From positions 20,623 to 84,622 of the forward strand of contig JBBSGT010000001.1 in the NCBI GenBank assembly GCA_038253825.1: 64,000 nucleotides of DNA, read 5' to 3'. Made by a program: the position numbers and the translations under genes. Shown in pieces: positions 42,546 through 50,493 of the stretch (within the stretch, counting starts at the first letter, position 1; the number at the start of each line of letters is the position of its first letter). The notes beneath the pieces were generated by a model, which was not told the DNA's origin, made no database searches, and saw only the letters and a list, made by a program, of their open reading frames with translations. The DNA comes from JACDET01 sp038253825. Lineage in GTDB: Bacteria; Patescibacteriota; Microgenomatia; Levybacterales; UBA12049.

Positions 42546-44237
42546 CTATTCAGCGGTTAGTTCAGAGATCTCCAAAAATGTCTTACCATTTTCTGTTTTC
42601 ATCACACCTTTAACTTTGGCAAAGCCATCCGCTGCGTCATTTTTGGCGTAATGTGCTTCAACTGGTCCGTTGTCATCTGTTAAGAGCAACCATTGTCCAG
42701 TACCTGCTTCATCAGGCCCTTTTTTCTTTACATAACATTCTTTTTCTATTGCGCCATCTGTTGGCGGAGGCGAATCAGGTGCAGTTTGAGATGTTAAAGG
42801 TGCTGCAGCATATATATTTGATGCAGGTGTTGTTGGAGTTGAGGGGGGCTCTGTAGGTGTTGTGGTCGTGAAGGGAGATGCTGACTGGATTGGCTCAGGT
42901 GTTACTGGTGCGGGTGTTTCGGTCGATTGAGTTTGCGTTGACGTCTGAGCATCCGACGCAGGTATTTCACTACTGGCTACAACATCTGATCCCAAAGCTA
43001 CAGTTGGGACGATTCCAGGATCACTTGGAGCTGCTTCTGAGTTTACTTCACCAGGTTGACCAGTGGGTGAAAGATGGATCAGTCCGCGTATCATATTTCG
43101 TAGTTTTTCATTCTTTTTGTACATAATAAAGCCAATTGCTCCAAGAACAATAAGAAAGATAAGGAAGAGGACACCACCGAGTGAACTACCACCATTTGAA
43201 GGTTGTTGTTGCGTATTTGCCGCCGGATGGGGTTGCCTCGTGGGTTTTGGTGGCTTTGTAGGAGTTGACGTTGGCTGATTCTTTAATTTAGAAATCCTGC
43301 CAGTAGGAGGTGTCACAGGTGCTGCTACTTGAGGAATAGGTAGGCCTTGTTGTTGCACAACAGCTAAAGAACGCAAAAGGATATTGTAATCAATTCCATC
43401 TACCTGCCCATTATCATCAAAATCTCCATAATTCTTTCCTTTGCAAAATGTTGTATTATTTTTTTCACCATAACAATTAATAAATGCATTATAGTCATCA
43501 GCCTTAACAACATTATCCCCATCATCCGGGATTGTATCTCCCATAAGAACAGTCTGAAGTGGAATAAATAAAGATGTTTGCTTCTTACCTATATTGAGAG
43601 CTTTTCCTCCTACATCCGTTGGATTATCTTTAACAATTGTTCTGAGAGACTGATCTGTTCTGAAAACCAATTGATAATCCCCATCATTGACTGTACTTCC
43701 TAAGTCAAATGAAGGATTTATAAAGCTGGTATAAGTAGGACTATTGATGTTGGTATCAAACGCTGCATTCCCTCGTATCGTATAGAGTGGTTTTACATTT
43801 GGATCGATGGAATTTACATTTGTTGCATAGAGAAAGACGATGACATTACGTTTTGGATGGAGCGGTTTCATATTGCCACCACCACTGCCAATACCTGGAA
43901 CTGAAAAGGACAAATTAATAAGTGGTCCTTGCTGAGCGGCTGAGTTACTAGGTTCAGGTGAAGGGGCACCTGCGGGAGGACTTACTTGAGCAGAAGCACT
44001 ACTTTTGGTAGGATCCGTTAAAAACGCATTAATTTTGGCATGACTTCCATTAGCACTTGATGTAGGAGAATCGCTTTGTTGCTGGTGAATATTTGAAGGG
44101 AGTCCGGCTGCGTGGGTGGAGAATTGATAGGCATACACCATTACTGAATTGGCTATGATAAGGATTGCCCAAATATGGACACCATATTGGGTGAATGTTC
44201 TGATAATTTGGTTTCTGGTATGTTTTTGTTTTGCCAT
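42546..44237 (-). CDS. dockerin-bearing two-TM membrane protein
   Basis: 563 aa from the ATG at 44237. N-terminal helix at about 18-38 (HIWAILIIANSVMVYAYQF). An outside beta domain at about 95-225 (NVIVFLYATNVNSIDPNVKP) is followed by two dockerin-type calcium loops (about 235-290): DDGDNVVKADDYNAFINCYG and DFDDNGQVDGIDYNILLRSL. A Pro/Thr linker leads to a second helix (about 352-376). A second Pro/Thr-rich linker of ~110 residues then ends in a small folded domain (last 70 residues, KECYVKKKGPDEAGTGQWLL) that should be cytoplasmic. Dockerins bind cohesins; no cohesin is obvious nearby, though the beta domain before it has cohesin-like size. Confidence 0.75.
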   Translation of the reverse strand: MAKQKHTRNQIIRTFTQYGVHIWAILIIANSVMVYAYQFSTHAAGLPSNIHQQQSDSPTSSANGSHAKINAFLTDPTKSSASAQVSPPAGAPSPEPSNSAAQQGPLINLSFSVPGIGSGGGNMKPLHPKRNVIVFLYATNVNSIDPNVKPLYTIRGNAAFDTNINSPTYTSFINPSFDLGSTVNDGDYQLVFRTDQSLRTIVKDNPTDVGGKALNIGKKQTSLFIPLQTVLMGDTIPDDGDNVVKADDYNAFINCYGEKNNTTFCKGKNYGDFDDNGQVDGIDYNILLRSLAVVQQQGLPIPQVAAPVTPPTGRISKLKNQPTSTPTKPPKPTRQPHPAANTQQQPSNGGSSLGGVLFLIFLIVLGAIGFIMYKKNEKLRNMIRGLIHLSPTGQPGEVNSEAAPSDPGIVPTVALGSDVVASSEIPASDAQTSTQTQSTETPAPVTPEPIQSASPFTTTTPTEPPSTPTTPASNIYAAAPLTSQTAPDSPPPTDGAIEKECYVKKKGPDEAGTGQWLLLTDDNGPVEAHYAKNDAADGFAKVKGVMKTENGKTFLEISELTAE

Positions 44238-44374
44238 ATGTTTTCTTCTCAAAAAACAACAACACAATGACGCAGAGCGCCAATATTTCCTTATTTTATA
44301 GTATATGTTTTACAGAAGAGACGCAAGGATGGGAGATGAGAAATTGCTGGGAATATAAAATTGGATGTTTGAGG

Positions 44375-44380
44375 TATAAT
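44375..44380 (+). promoter_or_regulatory. -10 box of the tRNA-Lys gene
   Basis: Perfect TATAAT 27 nt before the tRNA 5' end; no convincing -35. Confidence 0.4.
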
Positions 44381-44407
44381 TTGGTAAAATAGGAACAAGT
44401 TATGCAT

Positions 44408-44479
44408 GGGCCTCTAGCTCAACGGTAGAGCAGTACCCTCTTAAGGTATTGGTTTGGGGTTCAAATCCCCAGGGGCTCA
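44408..44479 (+). tRNA. tRNA-Lys (anticodon CTT)
   Basis: 72 nt cloverleaf folded by eye. Acceptor GGGCCTC with GGGGCTC (seven pairs, two of them G-T), D-arm GCTC-AACGGTA-GAGC, anticodon stem GTACC/GGTAT with loop CTCTTAA (anticodon CTT), 5-nt variable loop, T-arm TGGGG-TTCAAAT-CCCCA, discriminator A. The CCA end is not encoded. The anticodon reads AAG. Confidence 0.9.
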
Positions 44480-44480
44480 C

Positions 44481-44504
44481 AGCCACGTTTTTTTACGGCT
44501 TTTT
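44481..44504 (+). terminator. weak terminator after tRNA-Lys
   Basis: AGCC (44481-44484) can pair with GGCT (44497-44500) and is followed by a run of T. The stem is only 4 bp, so this is a marginal call. Confidence 0.35.
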
Positions 44505-44619
44505 GTTATAATCAAATATTATCTCCATTTAGCATATTTATTGGGGAACGATGTGGCCAATCAATTGCATCTTAATCTTGCCAAGAAAAACTTAAATAAA
44601 AATTTGTTAAAATAATAAT

Positions 44620-45231
44620 ATGAGCAAAATAAAAGTTACCTCTGGAATGGCAATTTCTCTTGATGGGTTTACTGCTGGTCTGAATCAAAATTTCGAAAAA
44701 CCATTTGGAGACAATTTTGATACAGGTTTACTGGAGCGTTGGATGTTTGCTGAGCCTGAGAAGCATAAACATAAAAAAGAAATAGACGCTATTCTTGATG
44801 CAGGCGCGTTCATTATGGGTAGCAATATGTTTGGACCGAAGGACAGGAGAGACAAACCGGAATGGAAAGGATGGTGGGGAGATAACCCTCCGTATCATGC
44901 TCCGGTTTTCGTACTCTCCCACAAGGAGCGAGAACCGATAGAAATGGAAGGCGGAACAACATTCATTTTTGTGACTGATGGCATTGCATCGGCACTTTCG
45001 AAAGCAAAAGAAGCAGCAGGAAATCGGGATGTAAAAATTAATGGAGGTGCGAATACCGTAAATCAGTATTTAGCGGCTGGGCTCATTGATGAACTGTGGT
45101 TACATATAGTTCCCGTCACCATAGGCGCCGGCACTCGACTTTTTGAGGGAGTGCCTAATCTCAATCTCGAACCGATTGAAGAGAGTGGAACCAACGTCGT
45201 GACACATATTAGATATAACGTTTTAAAATAG
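44620..45231 (+). CDS. RibD C-terminal/DHFR-like reductase 1
   Basis: 203 aa. VTSGMAISLDGFTAG at the N-terminus, GAFIMGSNMFGP (about 63), VFVLSHKEREPI, and INGGANTVNQYLAAGLIDEL then GAGTRLFEG form the usual RibD_C pattern of NADPH-dependent DHFR-fold reductases. Stand-alone members are rarely true riboflavin enzymes; the substrate is unknown. It is adjacent to a second member 15 nt downstream; the two are clearly paralogues but diverged. Confidence 0.88.
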   Translation: MSKIKVTSGMAISLDGFTAGLNQNFEKPFGDNFDTGLLERWMFAEPEKHKHKKEIDAILDAGAFIMGSNMFGPKDRRDKPEWKGWWGDNPPYHAPVFVLSHKEREPIEMEGGTTFIFVTDGIASALSKAKEAAGNRDVKINGGANTVNQYLAAGLIDELWLHIVPVTIGAGTRLFEGVPNLNLEPIEESGTNVVTHIRYNVLK

Positions 45232-45233
45232 GG

Positions 45234-45239
45234 TATAAT
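45234..45239 (+). promoter_or_regulatory. -10 box of the second RibD_C gene
   Basis: Perfect TATAAT ending 7 nt before the ATG at 45247, just after the stop of the first reductase gene. It suggests separate, leaderless transcription of the second gene. Confidence 0.4.
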
Positions 45240-45246
45240 TAGGTCT

Positions 45247-45807
45247 ATGGGAAAAGTAATTGCTGGTATGACTATGTCTTTGGACGGGTTTATTAATGAC
45301 CGTAACGGAAGCCCAGAAAGTCTTAGTCCTGATTTTGTTGAACTCCATGATGTTCCAACTTTTCAGGAAATGATCAAAAACACGGGTGCCGTTATTATGG
45401 GGAGACACGTGTATGAGATGGCAGACCCATTTCTGTGGGCTAACGATGACTATGAATTCCAAGTTCCCATTTTTGTCTTGACGCATACACCTCCAGCAAA
45501 ATATCCAGAAGGAAATGACGAACTTAGCTTTACATTTGTGACTGATGGAATTGAGAGTGCTATTTCTCAGGCTTTGAGCGCAGCAGGCGACAAAGATGTT
45601 CAGATTATAGGGGGTGCAGACACAATTCAGCAATGCCTTAATGCGGGGCTATGTGATGAATTACAAATAGATGTTATGCCTATTCTCCTTGGAAAAGGAC
45701 TAAGACTATTTGAAAATATAGACACGGATAAGATAAAATTTGAAAGAACTAAAGTAGAAGAAACTACCCCTATTAGAACAAGTATTATACTAAAGATCAT
45801 TAAATAG
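45247..45807 (+). CDS. RibD C-terminal/DHFR-like reductase 2
   Basis: 186 aa. VIAGMTMSLDGFINDRNGSP, GAVIMGRHVYEMADP, VFVLTHTPPAKYPEG, IIGGADTIQQCLNAGLCDEL and LLGKGLRLFENI follow the RibD_C motif order exactly. It is closer to the YyaP/YwjB-type stand-alone reductases than the first gene. A tandem duplicate of the neighbour with substantial divergence, so the two probably have different substrates. Confidence 0.88.
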   Translation: MGKVIAGMTMSLDGFINDRNGSPESLSPDFVELHDVPTFQEMIKNTGAVIMGRHVYEMADPFLWANDDYEFQVPIFVLTHTPPAKYPEGNDELSFTFVTDGIESAISQALSAAGDKDVQIIGGADTIQQCLNAGLCDELQIDVMPILLGKGLRLFENIDTDKIKFERTKVEETTPIRTSIILKIIK

Positions 45808-45939
45808 AAAATGCGATTTGGTATTGCTCGAAAGTATCATGAATTCTTATCAAATAATTATAAATTGGTTTGAAAACAGGCATGAATAGTTCACTCAAAA
45901 AACTTCTTTCTAAGTTTTTCATAAAAATACATAATCTGA

Positions 45940-45999
45940 TATAATGTAAATATAAATAGAGAAATTATATTACGAGCTATGGATTATCTTCAAAACTAA
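45940..45999 (+). promoter_or_regulatory. promoter and short upstream ORF (MDYLQN) before the ABC-F gene
   Basis: TATAAT at 45940-45945 lies 84 nt before the ABC-F start, an unusually long leader for this window. The leader holds the six-codon ORF ATG GAT TAT CTT CAA AAC TAA (45979-45999). Leader peptides control several antibiotic-resistance ABC-F genes by ribosome stalling, so this could be one. No terminator hairpin was identified. Confidence 0.4.
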
Positions 46000-46029
46000 T
46001 CACGCATCCTATTTCTCCCGGTACATATA

Positions 46030-47511
46030 ATGATTATCGCTAAAAATATTTCTTATGGTTATTCCCGACTTACCGTCTATGAAGACTCAAGTTTCTCTGT
46101 AGCAAAAGGGGACTTAGTCGGATTGGTTGGCCCAAATGGTGCAGGAAAATCGACGCTGTTTAAATTACTCAAAGCAGAAAATCACCCACATGAGGGCACA
46201 CTTCAGATCATGGGTAAAGTTGGGTATGTGCCGCAAGAAGTAAAGCAGGATCCCGAACTTGAAAGTGCTGTGGATATCCAGACGTACATAGATCCTGAAA
46301 TGAAGAAGGAAATGTATGAGCTAATGATCATGCTTGAATCTTTAGAAGTAAATGCAGAACTCCATACCAAACCTAAAATCCTCAGTGGAGGACAGCGTAC
46401 CAAACTCGCTCTCTTGCGGGCAATTATCCAGGAACCTGATATTTTGCTTCTTGATGAACCGACTAATTTTTTAGATACCGAAGGAAAGCGTTGGATTATG
46501 GAATTTCTTAGCGAATATCCTAAGACACTTATTATTATCTCCCACGATTTGAGTCTCCTTGATCAGCACATTGATAAGATCCTTGCAGTCAATCCAACAA
46601 CAAAGAAAATTGAAGAATATAAGGGTAATTATACTACGTACGTTAAATTGAAAGGAAATAATGACAGTATGCTCCGGAAAAAGTTTGAGAATGATCAAAA
46701 AGAAATCAACCGTATGAAAAAGAGTTTACTCAATATGGCGAGTGGTGCGACAGAAAAAGGAGCACGGGCACGGGCAAATGTCCAAAAACGTATTGACCGT
46801 ATCAAAGATAAACTGCCTGAATTACCAAAAGAAGTTCGCAATATCAAATTTACACTTCCTGATCCGAAACACATAGGAGAACTCCCTATTCAGGCAAAGG
46901 ACATTTCAATAGATTTCAATGGCAAGACTATTCTTTCTGATGTTTCTTTGACTATTAAAAAAGGCGAACGTATCGTGCTTTATGGCCCAAACGGCGCAGG
47001 AAAGAGTACATTTATCAAAATTCTGATGGGAAGACTGCAACCCACTACTGGAAATATTGTGAAGGATCCAAATCTGCATATAGGATATTACTCACAGGAA
47101 TTTGAAACATTTGATTTCAACAAAACAATTATTGAGATGGTTGAAGAACAATGTAATCTGCCTATGTCACAAATCCTGCCAATTCTCGGTTCTTTTAATT
47201 TCCCACGCCCTCGTATATATCAAAATATAGGCTTGCTCTCAGGAGGTGAAAAGACAAGGCTTTCAATCGCGATGCTTATGCTGCGAAATTATAATTTACT
47301 CATTCTGGATGAACCTACAACATATCTCGATATGGTTTCACAAAAGACAATTTTGGAAGCGCTTAAAATATATAAAGGAGCAATGCTTTTTGTAAGTCAT
47401 ACGGAGGAGTTTGTTGAAGGATTAAATCCAAGTCGTATTATGCTTCTTCCTGAAAATAAAATTAAATATTGGATTCCAAAAGATATTACAAACTATACTC
47501 TTCACCTTTGA
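46030..47511 (+). CDS. ABC-F family ATPase
   Basis: 493 aa with two ATPase domains and no membrane part. Domain 1: Walker A LVGPNGAGKSTLFKLL, signature LSGGQRTKLALLRA, Walker B ILLLDEPTNFLD. Linker (about 212-275) rich in Lys/Arg (MLRKKFENDQKEINRMKKSL), the P-site tRNA interaction motif region. Domain 2: Walker A LYGPNGAGKSTFIKIL, signature LSGGEKTRLSIAM, Walker B LLILDEPTTYLD. ABC-F proteins act on the ribosomal E site, either as translation factors or for antibiotic protection. It is shorter than Uup/EttA (~550), with no C-terminal extension. Confidence 0.92.
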   Translation: MIIAKNISYGYSRLTVYEDSSFSVAKGDLVGLVGPNGAGKSTLFKLLKAENHPHEGTLQIMGKVGYVPQEVKQDPELESAVDIQTYIDPEMKKEMYELMIMLESLEVNAELHTKPKILSGGQRTKLALLRAIIQEPDILLLDEPTNFLDTEGKRWIMEFLSEYPKTLIIISHDLSLLDQHIDKILAVNPTTKKIEEYKGNYTTYVKLKGNNDSMLRKKFENDQKEINRMKKSLLNMASGATEKGARARANVQKRIDRIKDKLPELPKEVRNIKFTLPDPKHIGELPIQAKDISIDFNGKTILSDVSLTIKKGERIVLYGPNGAGKSTFIKILMGRLQPTTGNIVKDPNLHIGYYSQEFETFDFNKTIIEMVEEQCNLPMSQILPILGSFNFPRPRIYQNIGLLSGGEKTRLSIAMLMLRNYNLLILDEPTTYLDMVSQKTILEALKIYKGAMLFVSHTEEFVEGLNPSRIMLLPENKIKYWIPKDITNYTLHL

Positions 47512-47565
47512 AATAATACTACTTCTCAAACGAATGAGGGGATTGTAATGCTAGATATAGCTAAC

Positions 47566-48269
47566 ATGGTTCGAACATCCTGATATCTGGCTCACACTGC
47601 TGGGATATTTTTATCCTTACTGATGTCACCTCTATTGTCGCCCTGCTTCTCTATAAACCACTTCTGAGTAATAGTAACTTCATCGTATCCGCTGGTATAA
47701 GTGATACACAAATATTGATTGGTACATTTTTAGAAATAGTCTTGGCAGTTTCTGGTATTGGTAGTGCACTTGCACTTTATCCTGTATTAAAGAGGCAAAA
47801 TAAGAGCCTGGCTCTCGGATATGTAATTTTCAGAACTATGGAGGGAACTATTATCATGATAGGAATTTTGTCTATACTCACTGTCCTTACCTTGCGCTTA
47901 GACTTTTTGGCAGCAGGCGGAGATGCTTCTGTCTATCAGGTAGTAGGCATAGCCTTTATGGCTCTTCAGAAGTGGACATTTCTATTTGGACCAAATTTCG
48001 CCTTATCAATAAATGCCACTATACTCGGTAACTTACTATATAAATCGAAATTGGTACCACGAGCTATTTCCTCGCTCTATCTTTTTGATGCTCCAATACT
48101 CTTTATATCAAGTATATTCATACTATTTGGATTTTATGAGCAAACAGCGACATTCGCTGTACTTATCGCAATGCCACTGCTTGCGTTTGAAGTATCTTTC
48201 GCTGTGTACCTCATCGCAAAAGGATTTAGACCTTCTGCACTTTCCTTATTGTTCTCTAAAACTGATTAA
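47566..48269 (+). pseudogene. DUF4386 membrane protein with broken 5' end
   Basis: The long open part (from a TTG at 47715) encodes TFLEIVLAVSGIGSALALYP, FRTMEGTIIMIGILSILT and the remaining helices of DUF4386 proteins. The same frame is open further upstream as ILTDVTSIVALLLYKPLLSN, the expected first helix, back to a run of five T (47608-47612). There it must shift by one base to YLAHTAGIF, and an in-frame TGA (47581) separates this from MVRTS at 47566. One inserted T plus TGA to CGA would restore a normal ~230 aa protein. So the gene is either decayed or contains errors. Product likely non-functional unless initiated inside. Confidence 0.6.
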
Positions 48270-48457
48270 TTAATCAGTTTCCAAATCTCTAGTGTATGAA
48301 ATGCCACAGTATTGAGACATATATCAGTATTTGTATTTGGAATTCTCAGAATGTCTGGTAAACTCTAATGAAATAGCTCTGAAAGGTGTTCAATTCTGGT
48401 CTGAGTCGGCTCACTGAGAGTAATGTCATCATTATCACACATTCTAAAATTATTCAT
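48266..48457 (-). pseudogene. amber-interrupted small ORF coupled to the GNAT gene
   Basis: The ATG at 48457 overlaps the GNAT stop (ATGA). It reads 30 codons (MNNFRMCDNDDITLSEPTQT then RIEHLSELFH), a TAG, then 32 codons in the same frame (SLPDILRIPNTNTDICLNTV then AFHTLEIWKLIN) to a TAA. The part after TAG looks as protein-like as the part before. It could be a small decayed gene or a genuine 30-aa product. No family recognised. Confidence 0.35.
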
Positions 48458-49017
48458 TGGTGTGATTTTTCTTTTGGTTTAAGCATTTCTACTTCGGGCA
48501 GATCCTTGCCTGAGGAGAAAGTCAGCTCGGCGTGAGAGATTTTCTTCCCAAGTGTGAAGCAAAACTTCTCATAGAAGCGAATCGCTTTCAGGTTATATTG
48601 TACAACCCCAAGCTTTACATCGCGGTTGCCTCCTAGCCACTCAAGCAAATGACTTAGCAAATCCGACCCAATTCCCATGCTTTGCCATTCAGGAAGGATG
48701 TATAGCGTTGCGATTTCATCAAACTCGTCTCCTTTGATTGCCCGCCCATATCCCACAATGTGTTCACCAGCGCGAGCGACCAAGGTGTAGTTGATCCCAT
48801 CATTGACCTGCATATGCTCAGCTCTTTTTGCAATTCGTTCTTTACATAAAAAGTCCTTTGCAAATATGTCATCAGCATTGATCCTCAGCTCTTTATTTTG
48901 GTAAGTATCCAACCATATCCGCTGCTTTATCCGTGCAAGAGTTTGAGCGTCTTGGGGTACTGCTTTGGCTATGGTAATTTTCGGTTTTGATGTTTTATTA
49001 CCTGGAAGTTGTTGCAT
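48454..49017 (-). CDS. GNAT-family N-acetyltransferase
   Basis: 187 aa. ITIAKAVPQDAQTLARIKQR is the first strand and helix. EIATLYILPEWQSMGIGSDLLSHLLEWL (about 113-140) is motif A with the acetyl-CoA pyrophosphate loop Q-x-x-G-I-G-S. GVVQYNLKAIRFYEKFCF is motif B (N..A..FYEK..F). It resembles the group that acetylates small amines or protein N-termini. Acceptor unknown. A plausible promoter (TTGTGT, 16 nt, TATAGA) sits just upstream. Confidence 0.88.
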   Translation of the reverse strand: MQQLPGNKTSKPKITIAKAVPQDAQTLARIKQRIWLDTYQNKELRINADDIFAKDFLCKERIAKRAEHMQVNDGINYTLVARAGEHIVGYGRAIKGDEFDEIATLYILPEWQSMGIGSDLLSHLLEWLGGNRDVKLGVVQYNLKAIRFYEKFCFTLGKKISHAELTFSSGKDLPEVEMLKPKEKSHQ

Positions 49018-49206
49018 TTTGTGCCTCTATAATTTGTAGCAATTATAACACAACAGCTGATTCTATTAAATTGTGATTGCAGAAATGTAAGGCATATTCG
49101 CTTCAGTTCTGAAACTTGTGGGTCACCCAACACGAAAGCTTAATTGCATATTTTGTTTAACCTCAAATTATTTCCTACCCCGAAGTGATTCAAACCAGGA
49201 GCTAAG

Positions 49207-49234
49207 TTGACAATATTCGGCAAATTTGTATAAG
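49207..49234 (+). promoter_or_regulatory. promoter of the BrnT/BrnA-type pair
   Basis: Perfect TTGACA (49207-49212), 16 nt, TATAAG (49229-49234), 11 nt before the ATG at 49246. Confidence 0.5.
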
Positions 49235-49245
49235 TGAGTATATAC

Positions 49246-49538
49246 ATGAAGCTTGTTAAGAGTATCTATGAATTTGAATGGGATCATAGAATAACGGTAA
49301 AAATAAAAAACATAGCGTAGAAGATCAAAAAGCAGAAGAGGTCTTTTTCGATGAGGGAAAAGTAGTTTTTAAAGATAATATCTATTCAGGAACTGAAGAA
49401 AGGTTTATTATTTTAGGTCTTACAAAAAAGAACAGATTATTATATATAGCATTTACAAAAAGAAATAAAAAAATTAGAATAATATCAGCAAGAGATATAA
49501 ACAAAAAGGAGGAACATTTGTATGAAGAAACAACTTAA
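49246..49538 (+). pseudogene. BrnT-like (DUF497) toxin with a 5' frameshift
   Basis: The ATG frame gives MKLVKSIYEFEWDHR with the conserved F-E-W-D of BrnT, then runs into TAG. After a one-base shift in the A-rich stretch (49280-49303) the frame continues NNGKNKKHSVEDQKAEEVFF, then GTEERFIILG, LLYIAFTKRNKKIRIISARD and KKEEHLYEET, the complete rest of a BrnT toxin (conserved KH, ER-x-x-x-x-G, R-I-I-S-A-R). The last 17 nt overlap the antitoxin start. One inserted base would repair it. Known BrnT is an RNase inhibited by BrnA. Confidence 0.65.
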
Positions 49539-49785
49539 CGTACCAGTTTTTAAAAATGAAGATGAGGAGCGAAAGTTCTGGTCTGATCTTGATCTTTCTG
49601 AATATTTTGATTCGTCAGATTTTGAGAGAGTTAGTTTTCCTAATCTAAAACCTACAACGAGATCTATCTCTATCAGAATTCCTGAGTATCTCCTGAATAG
49701 AGTAAAGGAAAAAGCCAATGAAATTAACGTACCTTACCAATCATTAATTAAAGAATATATTAAAAAAGGTACGTTATCTTCATAA
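49522..49785 (+). CDS. BrnA/CopG-like antitoxin
   Basis: 87 aa. A strong Shine-Dalgarno AAAAAGGAGG lies about 9 nt upstream of the ATG. The acidic N-terminal part (NEDEERKFWSDLDLSEYFDS) fits toxin binding, and the C-terminal half KPTTRSISIRIPEYLLNRVK then VPYQSLIKEYIKKG is a ribbon-helix-helix of the CopG/BrnA type. Toxin-antitoxin order is BrnT first, as usual for brnTA. The antitoxin is intact while the toxin is broken. Confidence 0.78.
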   Translation: MKKQLNVPVFKNEDEERKFWSDLDLSEYFDSSDFERVSFPNLKPTTRSISIRIPEYLLNRVKEKANEINVPYQSLIKEYIKKGTLSS

Positions 49786-49959
49786 GAAGTATTCGGAAGA
49801 CCCTCTGGTATTCGAATTGGCGGAAATAGGCCGAATGGTGACCGTTTTCAAACAGATAGTGTAAGCGTTAAGATTCTTCCTGATACAAATACATTTGGCC
49901 AGATAAATAGAGCAATGGAACAAGAGTTACTGTTTGGCCGGAAGGTCATGTGGCAATAA
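49786..49959 (+). pseudogene. gene remnant after the antitoxin
   Basis: Directly after the antitoxin stop, the same frame is open for 57 codons without a start codon: EVFGRPSGIRIGGNRPNGDR then FQTDSVSVKILPDTNTFGQI to GRKVMWQ. The composition is protein-like, but no family is recognised. It may be the 3' end of a gene whose 5' part was lost when the toxin-antitoxin pair arrived. Low certainty. Confidence 0.3.
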
Positions 49960-50047
49960 AGAAATCAAAACAACGTCGACCACAAGTATAAATTACTTTT
50001 TTTACTTTCTACCCAAATCCTGCTCGATTTAAGTTATTAATGATGTC

Positions 50048-50458
50048 TTACCCCCCTACGACACCTCCTCCTACTGCTCCAGCAGTAGCAGCTCCGGCAA
50101 TTTCTGGTAGAGTTAATTCTTGCCCTTTGCGCGCTTCTTGACCGGGGTACACGACATTTTTAACTCCTTCTCGCACTTTTGAAGCATTATAAACAACTGC
50201 TCCTACCACGCCTCCTCCTTCCACTCCGGGCGCTCTGGGGTCTTGTGCTCTTAATCGTAAGATTTCTGAAGATACTTTTAGAACTACATGTGCTGCTACT
50301 CCAGCTGCGGCGCCTTCAAAAGCATCGGGAAGGAGAGCACCCACTCCACCTTTTACTCCTTCACGCGTCACATGATCTCCGACTTTCTTTATATGTTCAT
50401 ACACTTTATTTGCGCTTTGACGTATCATTCCGAATCTATTTCTCTCTGGCATACACAA
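50048..50458 (-). CDS. glycine/alanine-rich small protein, unknown function
   Basis: 136 aa. The N-terminal helix (RNRFGMIRQSANKVYEHIKK) is followed by Gly/Ala/Val-rich segments with G-x-x-x-G spacing (VKGGVGALLPDAFEGAAAGV, GVEGGGVVGAVVY, AGAATAGAVGGGVVGG), reminiscent of glycine-zipper or colicin/bacteriocin-like membrane-active peptides. No cleavage site is certain. Open frames on the other strand have poor, Leu/His-rich composition, so I favour this strand. Unknown function. Confidence 0.5.
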   Translation of the reverse strand: MCMPERNRFGMIRQSANKVYEHIKKVGDHVTREGVKGGVGALLPDAFEGAAAGVAAHVVLKVSSEILRLRAQDPRAPGVEGGGVVGAVVYNASKVREGVKNVVYPGQEARKGQELTLPEIAGAATAGAVGGGVVGG

Positions 50459-50493
50459 ATATACTACTCGACATTAAACTTTTTTTCAACTTA

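Noticed and set aside
86..48457. Alternative genetic code (TGA as Gly or Trp) to explain in-frame TGA codons
   Set aside because: TGA is the normal stop of many intact genes here (for example uppP and the COG4705 gene), and the interrupted genes also contain TAA, TAG or frameshifts.
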